64,000 bases of DNA, taken from positions 1,116,001 to 1,180,000 of the forward strand of contig JAIUPT010000030.1 in assembly GCA_022315425.1 (NCBI GenBank), read 5' to 3'. Positions 34,701 through 45,554 of this stretch are shown here, in pieces. The number at the start of each line of letters is the position of its first letter. Within the stretch, counting starts at the first letter, position 1. A model generated the notes under the pieces. It ran no database searches and was not told the origin of the DNA. It worked only from the letters and a program-made list of their open reading frames with translations. The DNA is from Pseudevernia furfuracea. Lineage: Eukaryota; Ascomycota; Lecanoromycetes; Lecanorales; Parmeliaceae. The position numbers and the translations under genes are program-made.

Positions 34701-34937
34701 GGCGGAGTGGAAAGGAGGCTTAAAAGGGGGTGGATACGATTGACCTGGTATTGGACCCATCATTTGTGATTGTGCGTGTGTAGCCTCGAGGCCGTAGTTT
34801 TGAACCTCGGGCACGGCGAATCCATTGAGCGTCTGAGAGTTGCTTCGGGCGGAACGGGAGTGTTGCAACATGCTCTCCGCAGCAGCATATTCTTGAGCCT
34901 CTAGCGATGGCCAACCTGGAGTGCTGGTAGATCCCAT
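31729..34937 (-). CDS. Zn2Cys6 transcription factor with fungal-specific middle domain
   Basis: Exons 34937-33802 and 33745-31729 flank a 56-base intron (gctaac branch), giving 1050 residues. I chose the ATG at 34937; a TTG three codons upstream is not a likely start. The binuclear zinc cluster is CX2CX6CX6CX2CX6C, with Cys near residues 216, 219, 226, 233, 236 and 243, followed by a basic linker and a short heptad region (MLDKRLKRMEERV) that may dimerise. The middle homology region starts with LEVF-type helices and includes GLHEFGTCQGGRSWMLGGMA and REIRRRTMWACFLMDRF, typical of Fungal_trans domains. The tail is Gln/Pro/Asn-rich, likely activating. The target pathway cannot be read from the sequence. 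Confidence 0.93.
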
Positions 34938-35621
34938 AGCGTCCAAAGTCTGAGTATTGTGTGGTGGTGGTTCGCTCGGCGATAGAGAGGTGGAAGATTG
35001 TAGATGATCGCCGTCTTATGACGTGGGCGCAACCTGAAAAGGAAGGCAATTGATTCTCAGTGGGTCAGATATATTATTTACATTTTTGAATGGCATACAA
35101 GTAGGAAAAGAATGAAGATATATCATCTGTAAGACATTATTGCCCAGCGGAAAAAAGGGTGATGCAAAAGGCTGAAGCGTGTTGTATGTGTGTATGTATA
35201 TCTTGGTGGCGCAACTCTAAGAAGCCGAGGCGGCCAAGGCTAGAGTTTCTCTGGAAGCCTGAGGTTAAAGCTTCGGTTGCACTGTGCAGCATGCAACGTT
35301 CGTTACCTTAGTTGTTCTACTTACTCCCTAATTTGAACAATACTTTAATAAAGACAGCATCACAGTCATGAACGAGTCTTGGTCCTGGGTGAAGTCAATC
35401 TTGCCAATTTGACGATAAAAGCTGTCGGTAACTACCCGTACCAATAATCATAAAATGCTTTTCCAAATGCAACTCCAAGCGCCACGCTCTAACATTCAGA
35501 GCTAGGTCCATACCTATGTACATCCGTGCAAGTATAGCTTTGCACAACGGACCTGGGTATCAATGTTTTTGGGGGAAAAAGCAAGCAAAAGCCACCAGCG
35601 TTGGCACACCTCCACGGCATC
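34938..35621. other. Intergenic, Zn2Cys6 gene promoter side
   Basis: Between the start of the zinc-cluster gene and the 3' end of the next minus-strand gene. An upstream 5' untranslated exon of the regulator is possible (an acceptor-like ATACTCAG lies just before the start), but it is not needed for the coding model. Confidence 0.45.
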
Positions 35622-36971
35622 TCACCCTCCAACACGCCCTTCCGCTGTCATCTCTTTGATCCACCCTTCAACCAGTCGAGAGTTGCTCTCAACGAGCTCT
35701 GCACACTTATGCCTGACCGTTTGCATCTTCTCAATCCGATGCTTTGCCGTGTCCTTCAACACCCTTCCAATAACATCAAATTCCGTCTCATCCGTCTTTT
35801 GTAGGTACACCGCAGCCTCCGGCAAATAGCTGTACGCCGCCAGTATCTCCTTCGTCGCAACCAGGGGTGTGCCCCCAATAAGCCCAGCGGGTACGGTACT
35901 TGAAGCTTTGCGATCGAGGTATTCGTCACTAGCGAAGGCTGGCAGGAGCGCGAAGGTGCGAGAGAGAATGGAGTAGTATTCGTCATAATCGAGCGACTCG
36001 TCGAAGCTGACGTGCGAGGTCAGACCGCTTGGGACTTCAGGATGGGTCCCCTGGCCTAGTAGATGAAGGGTGACGTTCGAGCTAACGGTTCCATCTCTCT
36101 CCGATGATCTCGAGTCTATGAATTTCTGCAGGTGAGCGAAGATCGTTTGATAATTCCGTCTTGTGGATTCGTATAGGCCTTGAAGTCCAAACCCAAGCTC
36201 CCCTTTGTCTGCGTCGACGGCTTTGGGTAATTGGGGAAGATTGACTGGGAAGACTGGAGCAAAGGGTCTGATTGGAGCTTTGGTCTTCCACGCACTCATG
36301 CCGGTTTTTTGGAGGAATGTCGCTGTATGCTGGGAAAGCGTGATGAAATCCACCAGTCCCTTCTCAATCCAAGGTGCTATGAAACTTTCGTGGTCCTCAT
36401 TTGCCCAATGGTCCGCGTGATGGACGACGCAGAGTAAGTGTGTCTTGCCTTCCTCGAGCAAAGTCTCAAGTTGGGATGCGAGCATGATCCGGTCATACTC
36501 GCATGTAGTAAGGACCAAGACATCTAATCTGGTGGCATCGTCCGCGAGCAGCGTGGCAGGCGGTTGTGATGCCGGAACGGGCTTGGGAAGTTTGAAGTCC
36601 TGCATGATCTTCTCAATGCCATAGCGTTGATTGTGTTGAAAGAGGCTCAGGTTCGAGTTCTTCTGCGAGCCAAAGGAGTGTATGAACGCTGCAACGACTT
36701 CGTCGTGGTATCCTGTGGTCTCTGCGACGGCAATATTCAGAGGCTTCCGAGAGATATGGTTTGGAGGATTGACTTTGACAGCACCGCTATCATAGGTAGA
36801 GGAGGAGGTGTCTGACGAATCGGCATCATCACCGACCATAGGTTTGGAGAAGAGCAAAGACTTGTAGGAGAATTGTCTGTTGAAATTACTGCCGGAGAAG
36901 ACGAAGCCGACCAGGAAGAGCGTTGCCGCAGAAATGGCCAGGAAAGCTGAGAAACGTCGACTAATGACCAT
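35622..36971 (-). CDS. Type II membrane protein, possible Golgi glycosyltransferase
   Basis: A single exon of 449 residues from ATG at 36971. Upstream in-frame codons up to 37052 have only a GTG. A short cytosolic MVISRRFS is followed by one membrane helix (AFLAISAATLFLVGFVF), then a Ser/Thr-rich stem and a lumenal globular domain, which is the architecture of Golgi glycosyltransferases. Blocks such as LNIAVAETTGYHDEVVAAFIHSF and LDVLVLTTCEYDRIM could belong to a Rossmann-like GT-B fold. DYDEYYSILSRTFALLPAFASDEYLDRKASSTVP near the end resembles donor-site regions of such folds. The enzymatic role is inference. Confidence 0.8.
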   Translation of the reverse strand: MVISRRFSAFLAISAATLFLVGFVFSGSNFNRQFSYKSLLFSKPMVGDDADSSDTSSSTYDSGAVKVNPPNHISRKPLNIAVAETTGYHDEVVAAFIHSFGSQKNSNLSLFQHNQRYGIEKIMQDFKLPKPVPASQPPATLLADDATRLDVLVLTTCEYDRIMLASQLETLLEEGKTHLLCVVHHADHWANEDHESFIAPWIEKGLVDFITLSQHTATFLQKTGMSAWKTKAPIRPFAPVFPVNLPQLPKAVDADKGELGFGLQGLYESTRRNYQTIFAHLQKFIDSRSSERDGTVSSNVTLHLLGQGTHPEVPSGLTSHVSFDESLDYDEYYSILSRTFALLPAFASDEYLDRKASSTVPAGLIGGTPLVATKEILAAYSYLPEAAVYLQKTDETEFDVIGRVLKDTAKHRIEKMQTVRHKCAELVESNSRLVEGWIKEMTAEGRVGG

Positions 36972-37454
36972 GTCTTGGTATGGATTTTTCTCTGGAAAAA
37001 TTGTTGAATCGATGAATTGTCCTTCACTCTCGGGCTGCGGTACACGGTACACGGGAGAGGCAGCACGAGATATACGAAGTTAAGATTACCTACGGTGTTG
37101 GAGGCGTAGTATAAACCGGCACCTTCCTTTCCCTCGCGCCTCTGCTGAAATAGGAAGACAGGAAGACAGGAAGACTAGAGGTCCACGGAGAAGGCATAGG
37201 AGCAAAGTAAACACAACAGACGAATTTCCTGGATGTGACAGCTTTTCATTGAGTGAGCTGGTGGATTACTTCGGCGATGAAAGGCATAATAAGCATGATC
37301 TCGTTTCGGGGAAATTCTATGGTAAAGGTTGGAATACGTCCTCAAAAGGCGCTCGTGGCGCTTGCTTACTTCAAGGGGTAAATTCTAAATTCCCGTATGC
37401 GACAAGAACAATGTGTTCAGTTTCTCTTTCTTCAACAATAATAATTCGGTGGCA

Positions 37455-37455
<1 letters not shown>

Positions 37456-37488
<33 letters not shown>

Positions 37489-37494
37489 TAATAA
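37456..37494 (+). repeat. TAA microsatellite
   Basis: Ten perfect TAA units (37456-37485) are followed by an interrupted AATAATAA end. It is likely length-variable among strains. Confidence 0.95.
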
Positions 37495-37537
37495 AGAGCC
37501 AAGGCTGATATCAACTGATCGGTCACCGTGCATCTCC

Positions 37538-37559
37538 CATGAGCATGAGCATGAGCATG
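37538..37559 (+). repeat. CATGAG hexamer repeat
   Basis: Three tandem CATGAG copies and a partial fourth lie in noncoding DNA. Confidence 0.85.
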
Positions 37560-37852
37560 CAGGCTGGGCGTGCAGGATAAAGTACTCTTAGGCTCTTAGA
37601 TACCGGTAGCTCGGTAATCTCAGCCAGATAAGTCTTCGGAAGTGTTGGAAACCAAACGATAAAAACGGCTGCTCGGCAAGTACGGGCTGCGGCTTTACCT
37701 GAAACTGTTTGAGTTTCTTCAATAATTCTTGGCGATTTCACTCAATTACCCCTGCAGACTCCTCCTCCATCAGTAGTAATAAATAGCTCAAAACCATTAC
37801 GTGGACTGCTGACGTCCCCAAGTTCTTCCCCTGGAATGCATAGAGTAAATGC

Positions 37853-38632
37853 CTAGTCTGCGGCTCCGAACTTGCCCCACACCTCCTCCCCAAGCTTACC
37901 AGCCTTTTCTCCCGTCTCCTTCGCCCATTTCCTAGCTGTCCCCCAAACCGTCTCATCGTCCTCGAAGCCTGCCCTCGGCCCTTTCGCATTGTCCACATAC
38001 CCCAAAGACCGTACGGTGTCAGACCCGTTCTCTTGCTGTTGCTCCGCCGCAAAGCGCTGATCCGGCGTCATGTCAGACGCAAACGGATTCTGCACGTAGC
38101 CGGGTGGGTGCTCGAGGCTCGCTCGTACGGGCATGTCCGTGGAAGATGAAATATCTTTCGGTTGCCTGCAAGGATTGAAGGAAGGTCTTATGCTTGTAGA
38201 GGTCGTAGATCCAGCCGGGAGGCCCTCCGAGGGGCCATCCACCCTTGGCTGCGACATTTGAGGAGGATACCGTTGAGGCTGAGCTGGCGTAGATTGCACT
38301 GGCGCATACTGCTCCGGTGATAATGGCTTCTCACCAGCTTTGGGCGGTGGTGGCAGGCTGGGCTGCGCCGTGGTTGTAGGCGGGGGTGGGGCAGGTGCTA
38401 CTCCTGGCTGTGGAGCTGGTGGACCAGAGCTGGAGCTTTGCGGTATACTTCTTGTAGGAGTCGGTGCAGCTGCTCCAGGCTGAGCCGGTGGGTACGCGTA
38501 AGGGGAAGTTCCAGTAATTCTCGCCGGCTGCGAAGGGTTTCCTGCATTTGAACTGGAGGCTGTCTGTGGAGTAATACCGCTGGCTTTCGCTGCGCTTATG
38601 GGGTCCTCCGAGTGGATTTGTATGCCAGACAT
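37853..38632 (-). CDS. Proline-rich hypothetical protein, 259 aa
   Basis: A single exon of 259 residues from ATG at 38632. The first ~150 residues are disordered and rich in Pro, Ala, Gln and Ser. A conserved-looking C-terminus follows with DMTPDQRFAAEQQQ and an amphipathic helix containing WGTARKWAKETGEKAGKLGEEVWGKF (broken here into its parts WGTARKWAKE and GKLGEEVWGKF). I know this arrangement as a widespread uncharacterised fungal type. The end helix could bind membranes or a partner; this is inference. Confidence 0.8.
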   Translation of the reverse strand: MSGIQIHSEDPISAAKASGITPQTASSSNAGNPSQPARITGTSPYAYPPAQPGAAAPTPTRSIPQSSSSGPPAPQPGVAPAPPPPTTTAQPSLPPPPKAGEKPLSPEQYAPVQSTPAQPQRYPPQMSQPRVDGPSEGLPAGSTTSTSIRPSFNPCRQPKDISSSTDMPVRASLEHPPGYVQNPFASDMTPDQRFAAEQQQENGSDTVRSLGYVDNAKGPRAGFEDDETVWGTARKWAKETGEKAGKLGEEVWGKFGAAD

Positions 38633-39158
38633 TTTGACAGATATGGCATTTGATAGTCAATACATTAAGAACATGGGCTGATCACTGACTGTGTATCGTT
38701 TTAAAAGGGTTCGCAAGGCACCCGCATGCATTATGTATTATGCGGACTTCACCTGAAGCAAGGGATGCCTAGCAGTGCGTCATCCTGCACTGTTTCAGAA
38801 CAGGGGGGCAGGTCAAGGCGAGAAATGATGGCCTCCAATCAGAGTCTCGGGGGGAATGTGCAGGCTTATGATTAGAACCGATGTGTCTACCTCTCGATAT
38901 GCAATCTATTTCCATGAGACGGACCAGACCGACAAAGGGAAGAAGAACCAAGCGGAATTGCAAGATACAGAAGTACATGTGTATGAAAGTCGCCAGCTTG
39001 AATAGTACAGCATCAGGAGCATCAGCTGCACCGCCTGAATGATCATCCCCTCACATCTCAAACGTCACCAATTTTCCACAGCCTAGACGGAGCACAGCAC
39101 CTTGCAGCCCACGCCATCCATCTACTTATGCTGGAATGCAAGAAGCTTTGTAGTGCAT
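38633..39158. other. Intergenic
   Basis: Between two minus-strand genes. Nothing further is visible. Confidence 0.5.
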
Positions 39159-40946
39159 TTAACCAGATCCACCCTTGAAGGCCTTGCCGAACATGAGCAA
39201 TTGGGCCTGGTCGTAGATCGAAAGCACACCAGCACCAGCAACACCACGGAGGATATTAGCACCAGCACCTTTGAACAAAGATCGAACACCCTCAGCAGCA
39301 ATGATTTGGCGACCGGCATCCATGGAAGACTTGTATTTGACGGCCTGAGGAAAATTTAGTAGGTGCATCCTTGAGTTACAGGATTTGCAATGGTAACTTA
39401 CTTCACCGGAAGTCATCATCATACGCCTACGGATAGTATCGAGAGGGTACGAGCAGATACCAGCACCCGTGGTGACAGACCAACCGAGCAAGAAGGAGGC
39501 CAAGAAGTTACCCTCGAGAGGACCGACGAGGAGAACAGGCTTGAGGGAGTCGTACATCCCGAAGTACAAACCACGGTAGACGATGATACCAGCGACGGAG
39601 GGACCGAAACCACGGTAGAGACCCAGGATACCGTCAGAGGCGAGAGTCTTCTTGTACACATCCACCAGACCGTTGAATTGACGGTCTCCGCCAGTCTTTG
39701 AGTTCTTGGCGTCATTTGCTAGACGAGTACGGGCGTAGTCCAAGGAGTACACGAAAAGAAGGGACGTAGCACCAGCGGCCTATGATCATTAGCTTAATGT
39801 CTTCATCTATATCAACCTACGGGAAGCTTACACCACCTGAGGCCAAGTTGCCCGCCATCCACTTTGCATAGCCATCGCGCTCTTTCTTAAATGCGAACAT
39901 GGACTTGTAGGTATCGCGGAAAGCGAAGTTGAGGGCCTGGGTTGGGAAGTATCGAATAACGTTGGCTGTGTTACCACGCCAGAGCGAAACCATCCCCTCG
40001 TTGCCAACTGTGCGCCTAAAGCACTCCATAATGCCATCGTACTTGCGGTCAAGGCGTCCACTCTTCAACATCTCATCCTGTTGGCAAAAAATCATTAGCA
40101 AAAAATCAAACTCGGAAATTGGAGTCAAGATTAGTGTACTACGCAACTGGTGGTTTCAAGGCCTGGGAAAATGCCAGAGAAACCACCTTTGTCTAGTAGA
40201 TCATGCTAGAAGTTGCTAATACAAGATGTACAATTTCAAACCCCAGTGGGTGTAAATGCTCACAGTATTGCTCAAGGATAGAGCGAGGAGTAGCTTACCT
40301 GATTTTGGATAAGGAGCTTAACACGCTCGATAGGAGCAGCAGCGGTTTTCGATACGGCAGCAGATACACCACCCACTGCAATACGCCTTCAATCAGCCGA
40401 AATTCTTTTTCACTACTGTATACGTGCAGTATTCAGGCACTGGCTGCCAACAGCGAGCTCTTGCTCCGATTCGGTGAATTCATTGTAGACCCAGGTGGAC
40501 TGAGATACGTACTTAAGAAATCCACAACGAAGCCCTGTTATCATAGCTTGTGTTAGCCTCCAATTCTTGGTGCAATGGGAATTCTTCGATATAGCGCCAT
40601 CACTAAAGTCTAGCCTGGCAAGCACTCATTACGATGAGGACATTGAACTTTCACTCATCAATGTGTAGCTAGACATGGCATTGACATGGCTCGATGATGA
40701 CGGTGCGATATCGCGCAAGATTTGATGGGAGCTGGAGACCTACAGGCATGCTATCAAAAGGTCAGCTTTCATTCGTCAAGGAGTGGCTCAAGTCTGAAAG
40801 CAAGCTCGAGCGGCCAGCAAAAGACTCCAATGACTTCTTGCTCATGTCATGCGTCTTGCAATGTTGCAGCGACGATGGAAAGGGATCACGGGTGAGACCT
40901 ACCCCATGAAGGACTTCTTGGCCTGATTCACGTCTCCTTCAACCAT
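39159..40946 (-). CDS. AAC: Mitochondrial ADP/ATP carrier
   Basis: The protein exchanges cytosolic ADP for matrix ATP across the inner mitochondrial membrane. Seven exons (40946-40903, 40750-40744, 40534-40513, 40375-40299, 40077-39832, 39779-39402, 39344-39159) give 319 residues. The carrier signature RRRMMM is present, as are three solute-carrier repeats ([27 protein letters not shown]) and the usual ending GKAFKGGSG. The second exon is only seven bases and the third 22. They encode GMP and GFVVDFLM across their joins, restoring the family's GMPxFVxDFLMGG. Without the micro-exon the frame is lost. Introns 1-4 are 137-221 bases, long for this window, while introns 5 and 6 are 52 and 57. Confidence 0.95.
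40744..40750 (-). other. AAC: Seven-base micro-exon of the ADP/ATP carrier gene
   Basis: The exon reads CATGCCT on the coding strand. A good branch site (gctgac) lies about a dozen bases before the TAG acceptor, and a GTAGGT donor follows directly. It completes a Gly codon and adds Met-Pro, giving the family-conserved GMP. Exon 1 (44 nt) plus 7 nt equals 17 codons, so the frame is right only when it is included. Confidence 0.85.
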
Positions 40947-41305
40947 CTTAGCGGTATTTCAAGGAAACACAGGGTATGAGAAAGGTAGATTGAAAAGATT
41001 GAGTGGAGTGGAGTGGTTGAGACGCAGGTCGTCGATGGTGTTGACGAGAGTTGTAATGAGTTGACAGAAGGAAATTTCTGGTAACGGACCAAGCCACTAG
41101 TGCCTAGTCTACAAAGAGAATATAGCTCAAAAATTGAAATTTCAGATCTTCCTCTTCCGGAACTTCCCGATCTTACAACTTCCATACAAGACAGACACTT
41201 CTTTTGTGACACTTCCAATTGCAAAGGATTGCCTACGACAAAGTCTAGTCCTATGATGTCTATGTACAATGTTTTCAAGCCAATGATGACAGTTTTTAGC
41301 TATCG
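40947..41305. other. Intergenic
   Basis: Between the carrier start and the KRI1 3' end; it must contain the carrier promoter. No specific site is called. Confidence 0.5.
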
Positions 41306-43397
41306 TCATGTGCTAAAACGTGCCTTCTTCTTCTTCCCTTCCCTGATATCAATGCCATTGGCCCCTTTAATCTTCGCTTTGTGATCTGCCAAATCCTGAC
41401 CAGCAAGCACCTCAGCAAGCGTCTTTTGTGGTCCCTGCTCATTGCCAAAGGTCTCCTTCCTCCACTGCCGTAGCCGTGCCTTCTTCCCCAACCGTTTTTT
41501 ATCCTTCCTTTTCTTGTCCGAGTCTCTAAAGGCAGCCATTTTTTTGAGTCCTGCGTATTGATTGAGCTGACTGTCTGAGGCCATCAATATGTCCTGTGGC
41601 GTAAGACCAAATGCTATTGGGGAAGTCTCTCTGTAGCGGAAATGACCTGCATGCTTCTTGCTGAAACTGGAAAGGGTCCCATCCACCTTCATGGATTCGT
41701 CAACAAGCTGTTCGATCTTGCGGCGTTCGAGCCGGGCCTCCTTTTTGTGCTCGTCCCTTTCGCGCCTCTTGTTGGACTTTGGCTTCGAATTCGATTTTGC
41801 GACTGACTCCGATTCGCTACCCCCATTGCTTTCGATCGGGACTCCACCAGCAGTGGATTCGTCATCTGTTGAGGAGTATGGGGGCTTTCCGTTTTCCGCT
41901 GCATCAAAGTCAGGTACGAGATCCTTAATGTCTATGTCGTTCTCCCATTTGGGCTTCTTGATCTTCCGTTTACTCCTCCCTTCAACCTCCTTACTGTCAT
42001 TTGGGTCATGATCAGCGTAGTAGTCATCACCAAAACGTTGTCGCATCTCTTGCTCCCATCGTTCGTCATCCCAGCCTTCGTCAAGGAAAACGGACCAATC
42101 CTGCTCTTGGAGCGACTTGCCTCGCAACCCTGCAGCATCTTTAATTTTTTGAATCTTTTCTTCAACTTCAGAAACCTTCAGCTTTCGGTACCGGGCTTTT
42201 TCTTCATCACGAGTCTGCCTTGCTGCCTCTTTTTTTAATTGTTCAGCTTCTCGTGCCTTCTTTCTTGGATTTATGGAATCTTTCCGCACGGAGTATTTTG
42301 CTGCGGCGTCTCTCGCATGAGAGAGGAGCTTCTCATTAGTGGCCTGCGGATCTTCGAAGCGCAAATTATACGCCTCTTCAAAGAGCTCCGCTCGGCGATC
42401 TTCTTCCTCATCGTCAGACTCGAATGGCTGAAATGTGGTCCCAGCCGCTGGGACCCATGCTCTTGCGGACATGAAATCGGACAAGAAAGCTTCCGGATCT
42501 TTGTCGGCAGCGTCGAGGTCCACCTTCGGCGTCTTCACCTTGGATCGAATTGTTTGGCTTTCTTTTTGTGGTTGAGAAGGCTTCTGGATCAAGAAGTCCT
42601 CGTCGCTGTCATCGTCACCGCCCTCGCCCTCCCCAGAGTCAATTTTCCCATTCACTGCGGCATGCATTTCCTTCACTATTACATTTTTGAGATCGTCTTG
42701 CTGCTGTGCATAACTTGTGGGTCCATCGTCTTGTAGTTCGGTGTACGCAGCACCTTCAAGCAGATTTCTTCGATGGTAGTCGCTAAGATACATAGGCTTT
42801 TCGTGTTGCGTTTCGAGGCCTTTGCCGTCTTGAGCATCGTCATCTAGGTCCGTAAAGAATTTCGCTTTTTCATCGTAGACACGAGGATCCTTTCTCCGGA
42901 TCGCCTCAAGAGTATCCTGTATTTGCTTATCCAGAGCCTCGGATGCCAGAACACCTTCATCATCCTCCTCTTCTGAGTCCGTAGAAGATCCTGTACCGTC
43001 ATCGTCGTCCTCGTTTGGCCCTGCCGTATGCCTAGTTCCCCTATATACGTCATTGCCGTACTTTTCTTGGACTTTTTTTGGTCAGTACATGATCTCGGTA
43101 GCACTGGACAGAGCTTTGCTCACGCTTTTGAAGCTCCTCCCTTTTCTTGTTGTGCTCAAAACGTCTGGCAAACTCATGGTTTACTTTGAAGCCGTGACCA
43201 CCTGATTCTGAGTCGTCATTCCGCAAAAGCACTCCGCTGTCACTGCCTGACACACTGTCTTCTTCGTCAGAGGTATCGTCTTCCTCTAAGAGTGCCTTCA
43301 ACCGCTTCGTGGGCCTCTCACTCTCCACTTGCTCAAGTTCTTTTCTTTTGATTTCATTGAGGACTTTGGGATCTCTCTTAGAACCCGTCTTCGCCAT
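41306..43397 (-). CDS. KRI1: KRI1, ribosome biogenesis factor
   Basis: Kri1 is a nucleolar protein needed for 40S subunit assembly in yeast, working with the snoRNP protein Krr1. Exons 43397-43124 and 43071-41306 flank a 52-base intron, giving 679 residues. The join restores HNKKREELQKLQEKYGNDVY-type sequence typical of the family. Visible blocks are the very acidic segments near residues 40-60 and 110-130, KYSVRKDSINPRKKAREAEQ, DWSVFLDEGWDDERWEQEM with FGDDYYAD, and the C-terminal FRYRETSPIAFGLTPQDILMA followed by Lys-rich KDKKRLGKKARLRQWRKETFG. These match Kri1-like N- and C-terminal domains. Confidence 0.93.
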
Positions 43398-43880
43398 GAT
43401 AATCAGTTCTGAGGCATCTCAAGATGGATGAAGGCAGACCCGCCGATAATTTAGATGTTACCTTAGTTTGCCAAGGCGTCGATCATCCGCCGCGAAAAAC
43501 TTCCCTTCGGTCCCATGAGTATTTCAGAAAATTAGAGTGGGTTGGCTTCATTGAAAGTACTGATATTACGCTCTTCTGGAACCCGGATCAAATAATACCT
43601 AGATTAGACATCTAGGGCCGGGAATCAAAGTAGAGTTCACGGGGGCACAGCCCTACACTCGATTCTTTCATTAGAGTACTCTAGCAAGAAGGGATGCAGT
43701 GTGGATTGATATCCCGGAGGATTATTGATGTATTCTACTGTTGGAGAGCTCATGCTGAATCCTCCAGCTCTGTCCCACAACCAATGCTTGACCTCGGCGA
43801 GTCCTTCCGCAATGGGGCTTCCATCATGGCGTAGCCCCAGACCTAGTGTCTTCCTTGAGGACAAGCGCTTGCCCTCCTGC
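43398..43880. other. Intergenic
   Basis: Between the KRI1 start and the 3' end of the 2EXR-like gene. A minus-strand open frame continues across 43637-43960 in a different phase from that gene, but no splice joins it (see rejected items). Confidence 0.45.
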
Positions 43881-44720
43881 CTAAACATCTTCAAGATGCT
43901 TGCGAGGATGAAATTCCAACGAGAAAACGTTTCCAACATTGTAGGAATGGCTAGGCCCAAGAAGAGGTTCCAACGCCGCCTTGAAATCGTCCCTCATCGA
44001 ATTATAGATTTCCGCGAGTTCTTCCTCTTCCTCTGCATCCGCACCTGCACAGAGGAGCTCCAGGGCCACGGTCACTGTCTTGAAGCCAACGAGGGACTGA
44101 CAGCCTCGGAAGAAGGGGTCGTGATTTTCGCACCAGTGCAAGCAGTAGTAGCAGGGGAATGAAATGCGGCAGGTGTTGCGCTTGGTGTGGCCGCCGTCGA
44201 AATTCCCGAGCCAGCTCTCGCTTGCTGTGAAGTCCAGGGTGTCACACACGCACGTTTGTATCTCGATGTGCTGCATACGATCGAGGAGTTGCTGAGGGGG
44301 TAGCGGCGTCATACGGTAGAATCGTTCGGATCGCTGTCCCACGTAAACGCAAAACAAGCTTCCTTCGTACATGATTTCGATCGCCTCCTGGCTGATGGCT
44401 TTTGAGGTCAAGAGTAGAGCAATGTGGGCCCAGAACAGTTGCCTCTTCTTCATCCAGACGTGCCCACTCCAGAAGAGTCCCACCCAGACGATATGTCTAC
44501 CTCTAAACCAGAATAGTGATCTATAGTCGTTACCCATAGCCTTTCCCCTTCTCCACCTCGCCAGCCAACTGATCAAGTATCTCTTACATAGAATTTCACG
44601 GTAGATTTGGTCTCTTATCTCACGAGGTAAATCAAACCAGCGGTTTCGTGTCTCGGAATGCTTCGGCGTCTTCTGACCCTTTTTGATATGGCGGGTGAGG
44701 AAGCCACACATGGCTTGCAT
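43881..44720 (-). CDS. 2EXR-like / F-box-like fungal protein
   Basis: A single exon of 279 residues. Residues 28-45 (WFDLPREIRDQIYREIL) match the start of 2EXR/F-box-like proteins that are expanded in filamentous fungi. The middle carries LLLTSKAISQEAIEIMYEGSLF, the usual second conserved element. A Cys-rich segment (CRISFPCYYCLHWC) and an acidic ADAEEEEEL stretch follow. The biochemical role of the family is unknown. There is no signal peptide or membrane helix. Confidence 0.8.
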   Translation of the reverse strand: MQAMCGFLTRHIKKGQKTPKHSETRNRWFDLPREIRDQIYREILCKRYLISWLARWRRGKAMGNDYRSLFWFRGRHIVWVGLFWSGHVWMKKRQLFWAHIALLLTSKAISQEAIEIMYEGSLFCVYVGQRSERFYRMTPLPPQQLLDRMQHIEIQTCVCDTLDFTASESWLGNFDGGHTKRNTCRISFPCYYCLHWCENHDPFFRGCQSLVGFKTVTVALELLCAGADAEEEEELAEIYNSMRDDFKAALEPLLGPSHSYNVGNVFSLEFHPRKHLEDV

Positions 44721-45554
44721 TTCTGTGTTGGAGACTCAATGGTATCGCATTGATGTTCAATTGTGATTGGAATGCCAACTGTGTAACAGTGAAGATGCAT
44801 GATATAAGCTGAGGGGAATGGCGCTAGGCCCCACGCCAAGACTAGACTGATTTCTCTCCAGGATAAAGTGTTGAAGAATTGGGTTCAGGTCCGCCGCTTG
44901 GCGACTTGATATTGTCATTATGAGGCGCAACTGTTTGGACACTGGCAGAAAATAAGAAACACCGTTACACCATTGTATCATTGTATCATTGTACCAGCGC
45001 CATTAGGAATCGAATCTAATACGAGTTAAATACCTCTCTAACACCACTGGCAGCATTTGGCTCGGACTAGGTAAAATTTCAAGGCAGAGAAACATGTGAG
45101 CTTCGCGGAGGGAGTTGGAATTCCCAATCTCAATCTTGCATATGACTATGGACAGCGGTCTATTGGTTGAGAGGCAAATCTGTTAATGGTGATACCTAAT
45201 CGCCTGCTGCGAACGCAAGAACAAGCCAAAGGAAGAAAAAAGGATTCAGGGTTTATGCGGTTGGTAATACAGTAATAGATATACTACGAGAATGATTGCA
45301 CTTTGCTTGCCAAAACTTTTGCGGCGAGAAACACCCTTTGAGGGCCATGTCACAGTAAGAAAGAAGCCCGAGTGTCCAAACATTTCACAACTCGTATATT
45401 GCCGTTATATCATCACGTCTATATGTAAGGAAAAGCCAAACCACACGCGCGTCTAAGGAAAAATATGGAACACGACTTTAACCGCCCAAGATACTTATAT
45501 GTAAGGAAAAAGTACGTCGCAAAACCTCTGCCAACCCTGAAAACTTGGGGCACA
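44721..45554. other. Intergenic
   Basis: Between two minus-strand genes. AT-rich, with no gene supported. Confidence 0.5.

Larger units (their letters stand above)
36972..37852. other. Intergenic with microsatellites
   Basis: Between two minus-strand genes. It holds a perfect TAA repeat and a short CATGAG repeat, listed separately. No gene is supported. Confidence 0.6.

Noticed and set aside
34938..34946. TTG-initiated extension of the Zn2Cys6 gene
   Set aside because: It adds only three residues before a proper ATG.
36972..37052. GTG-initiated extension of the type II membrane protein
   Set aside because: The first ATG at 36971 directly precedes the basic residues and membrane helix, the expected start.
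43637..43960. A 107-codon minus-strand frame past the 2EXR-like gene
   Set aside because: It overlaps the gene's end in another phase, lacks a usable splice donor, and shows no domain. Chance openness is likely.
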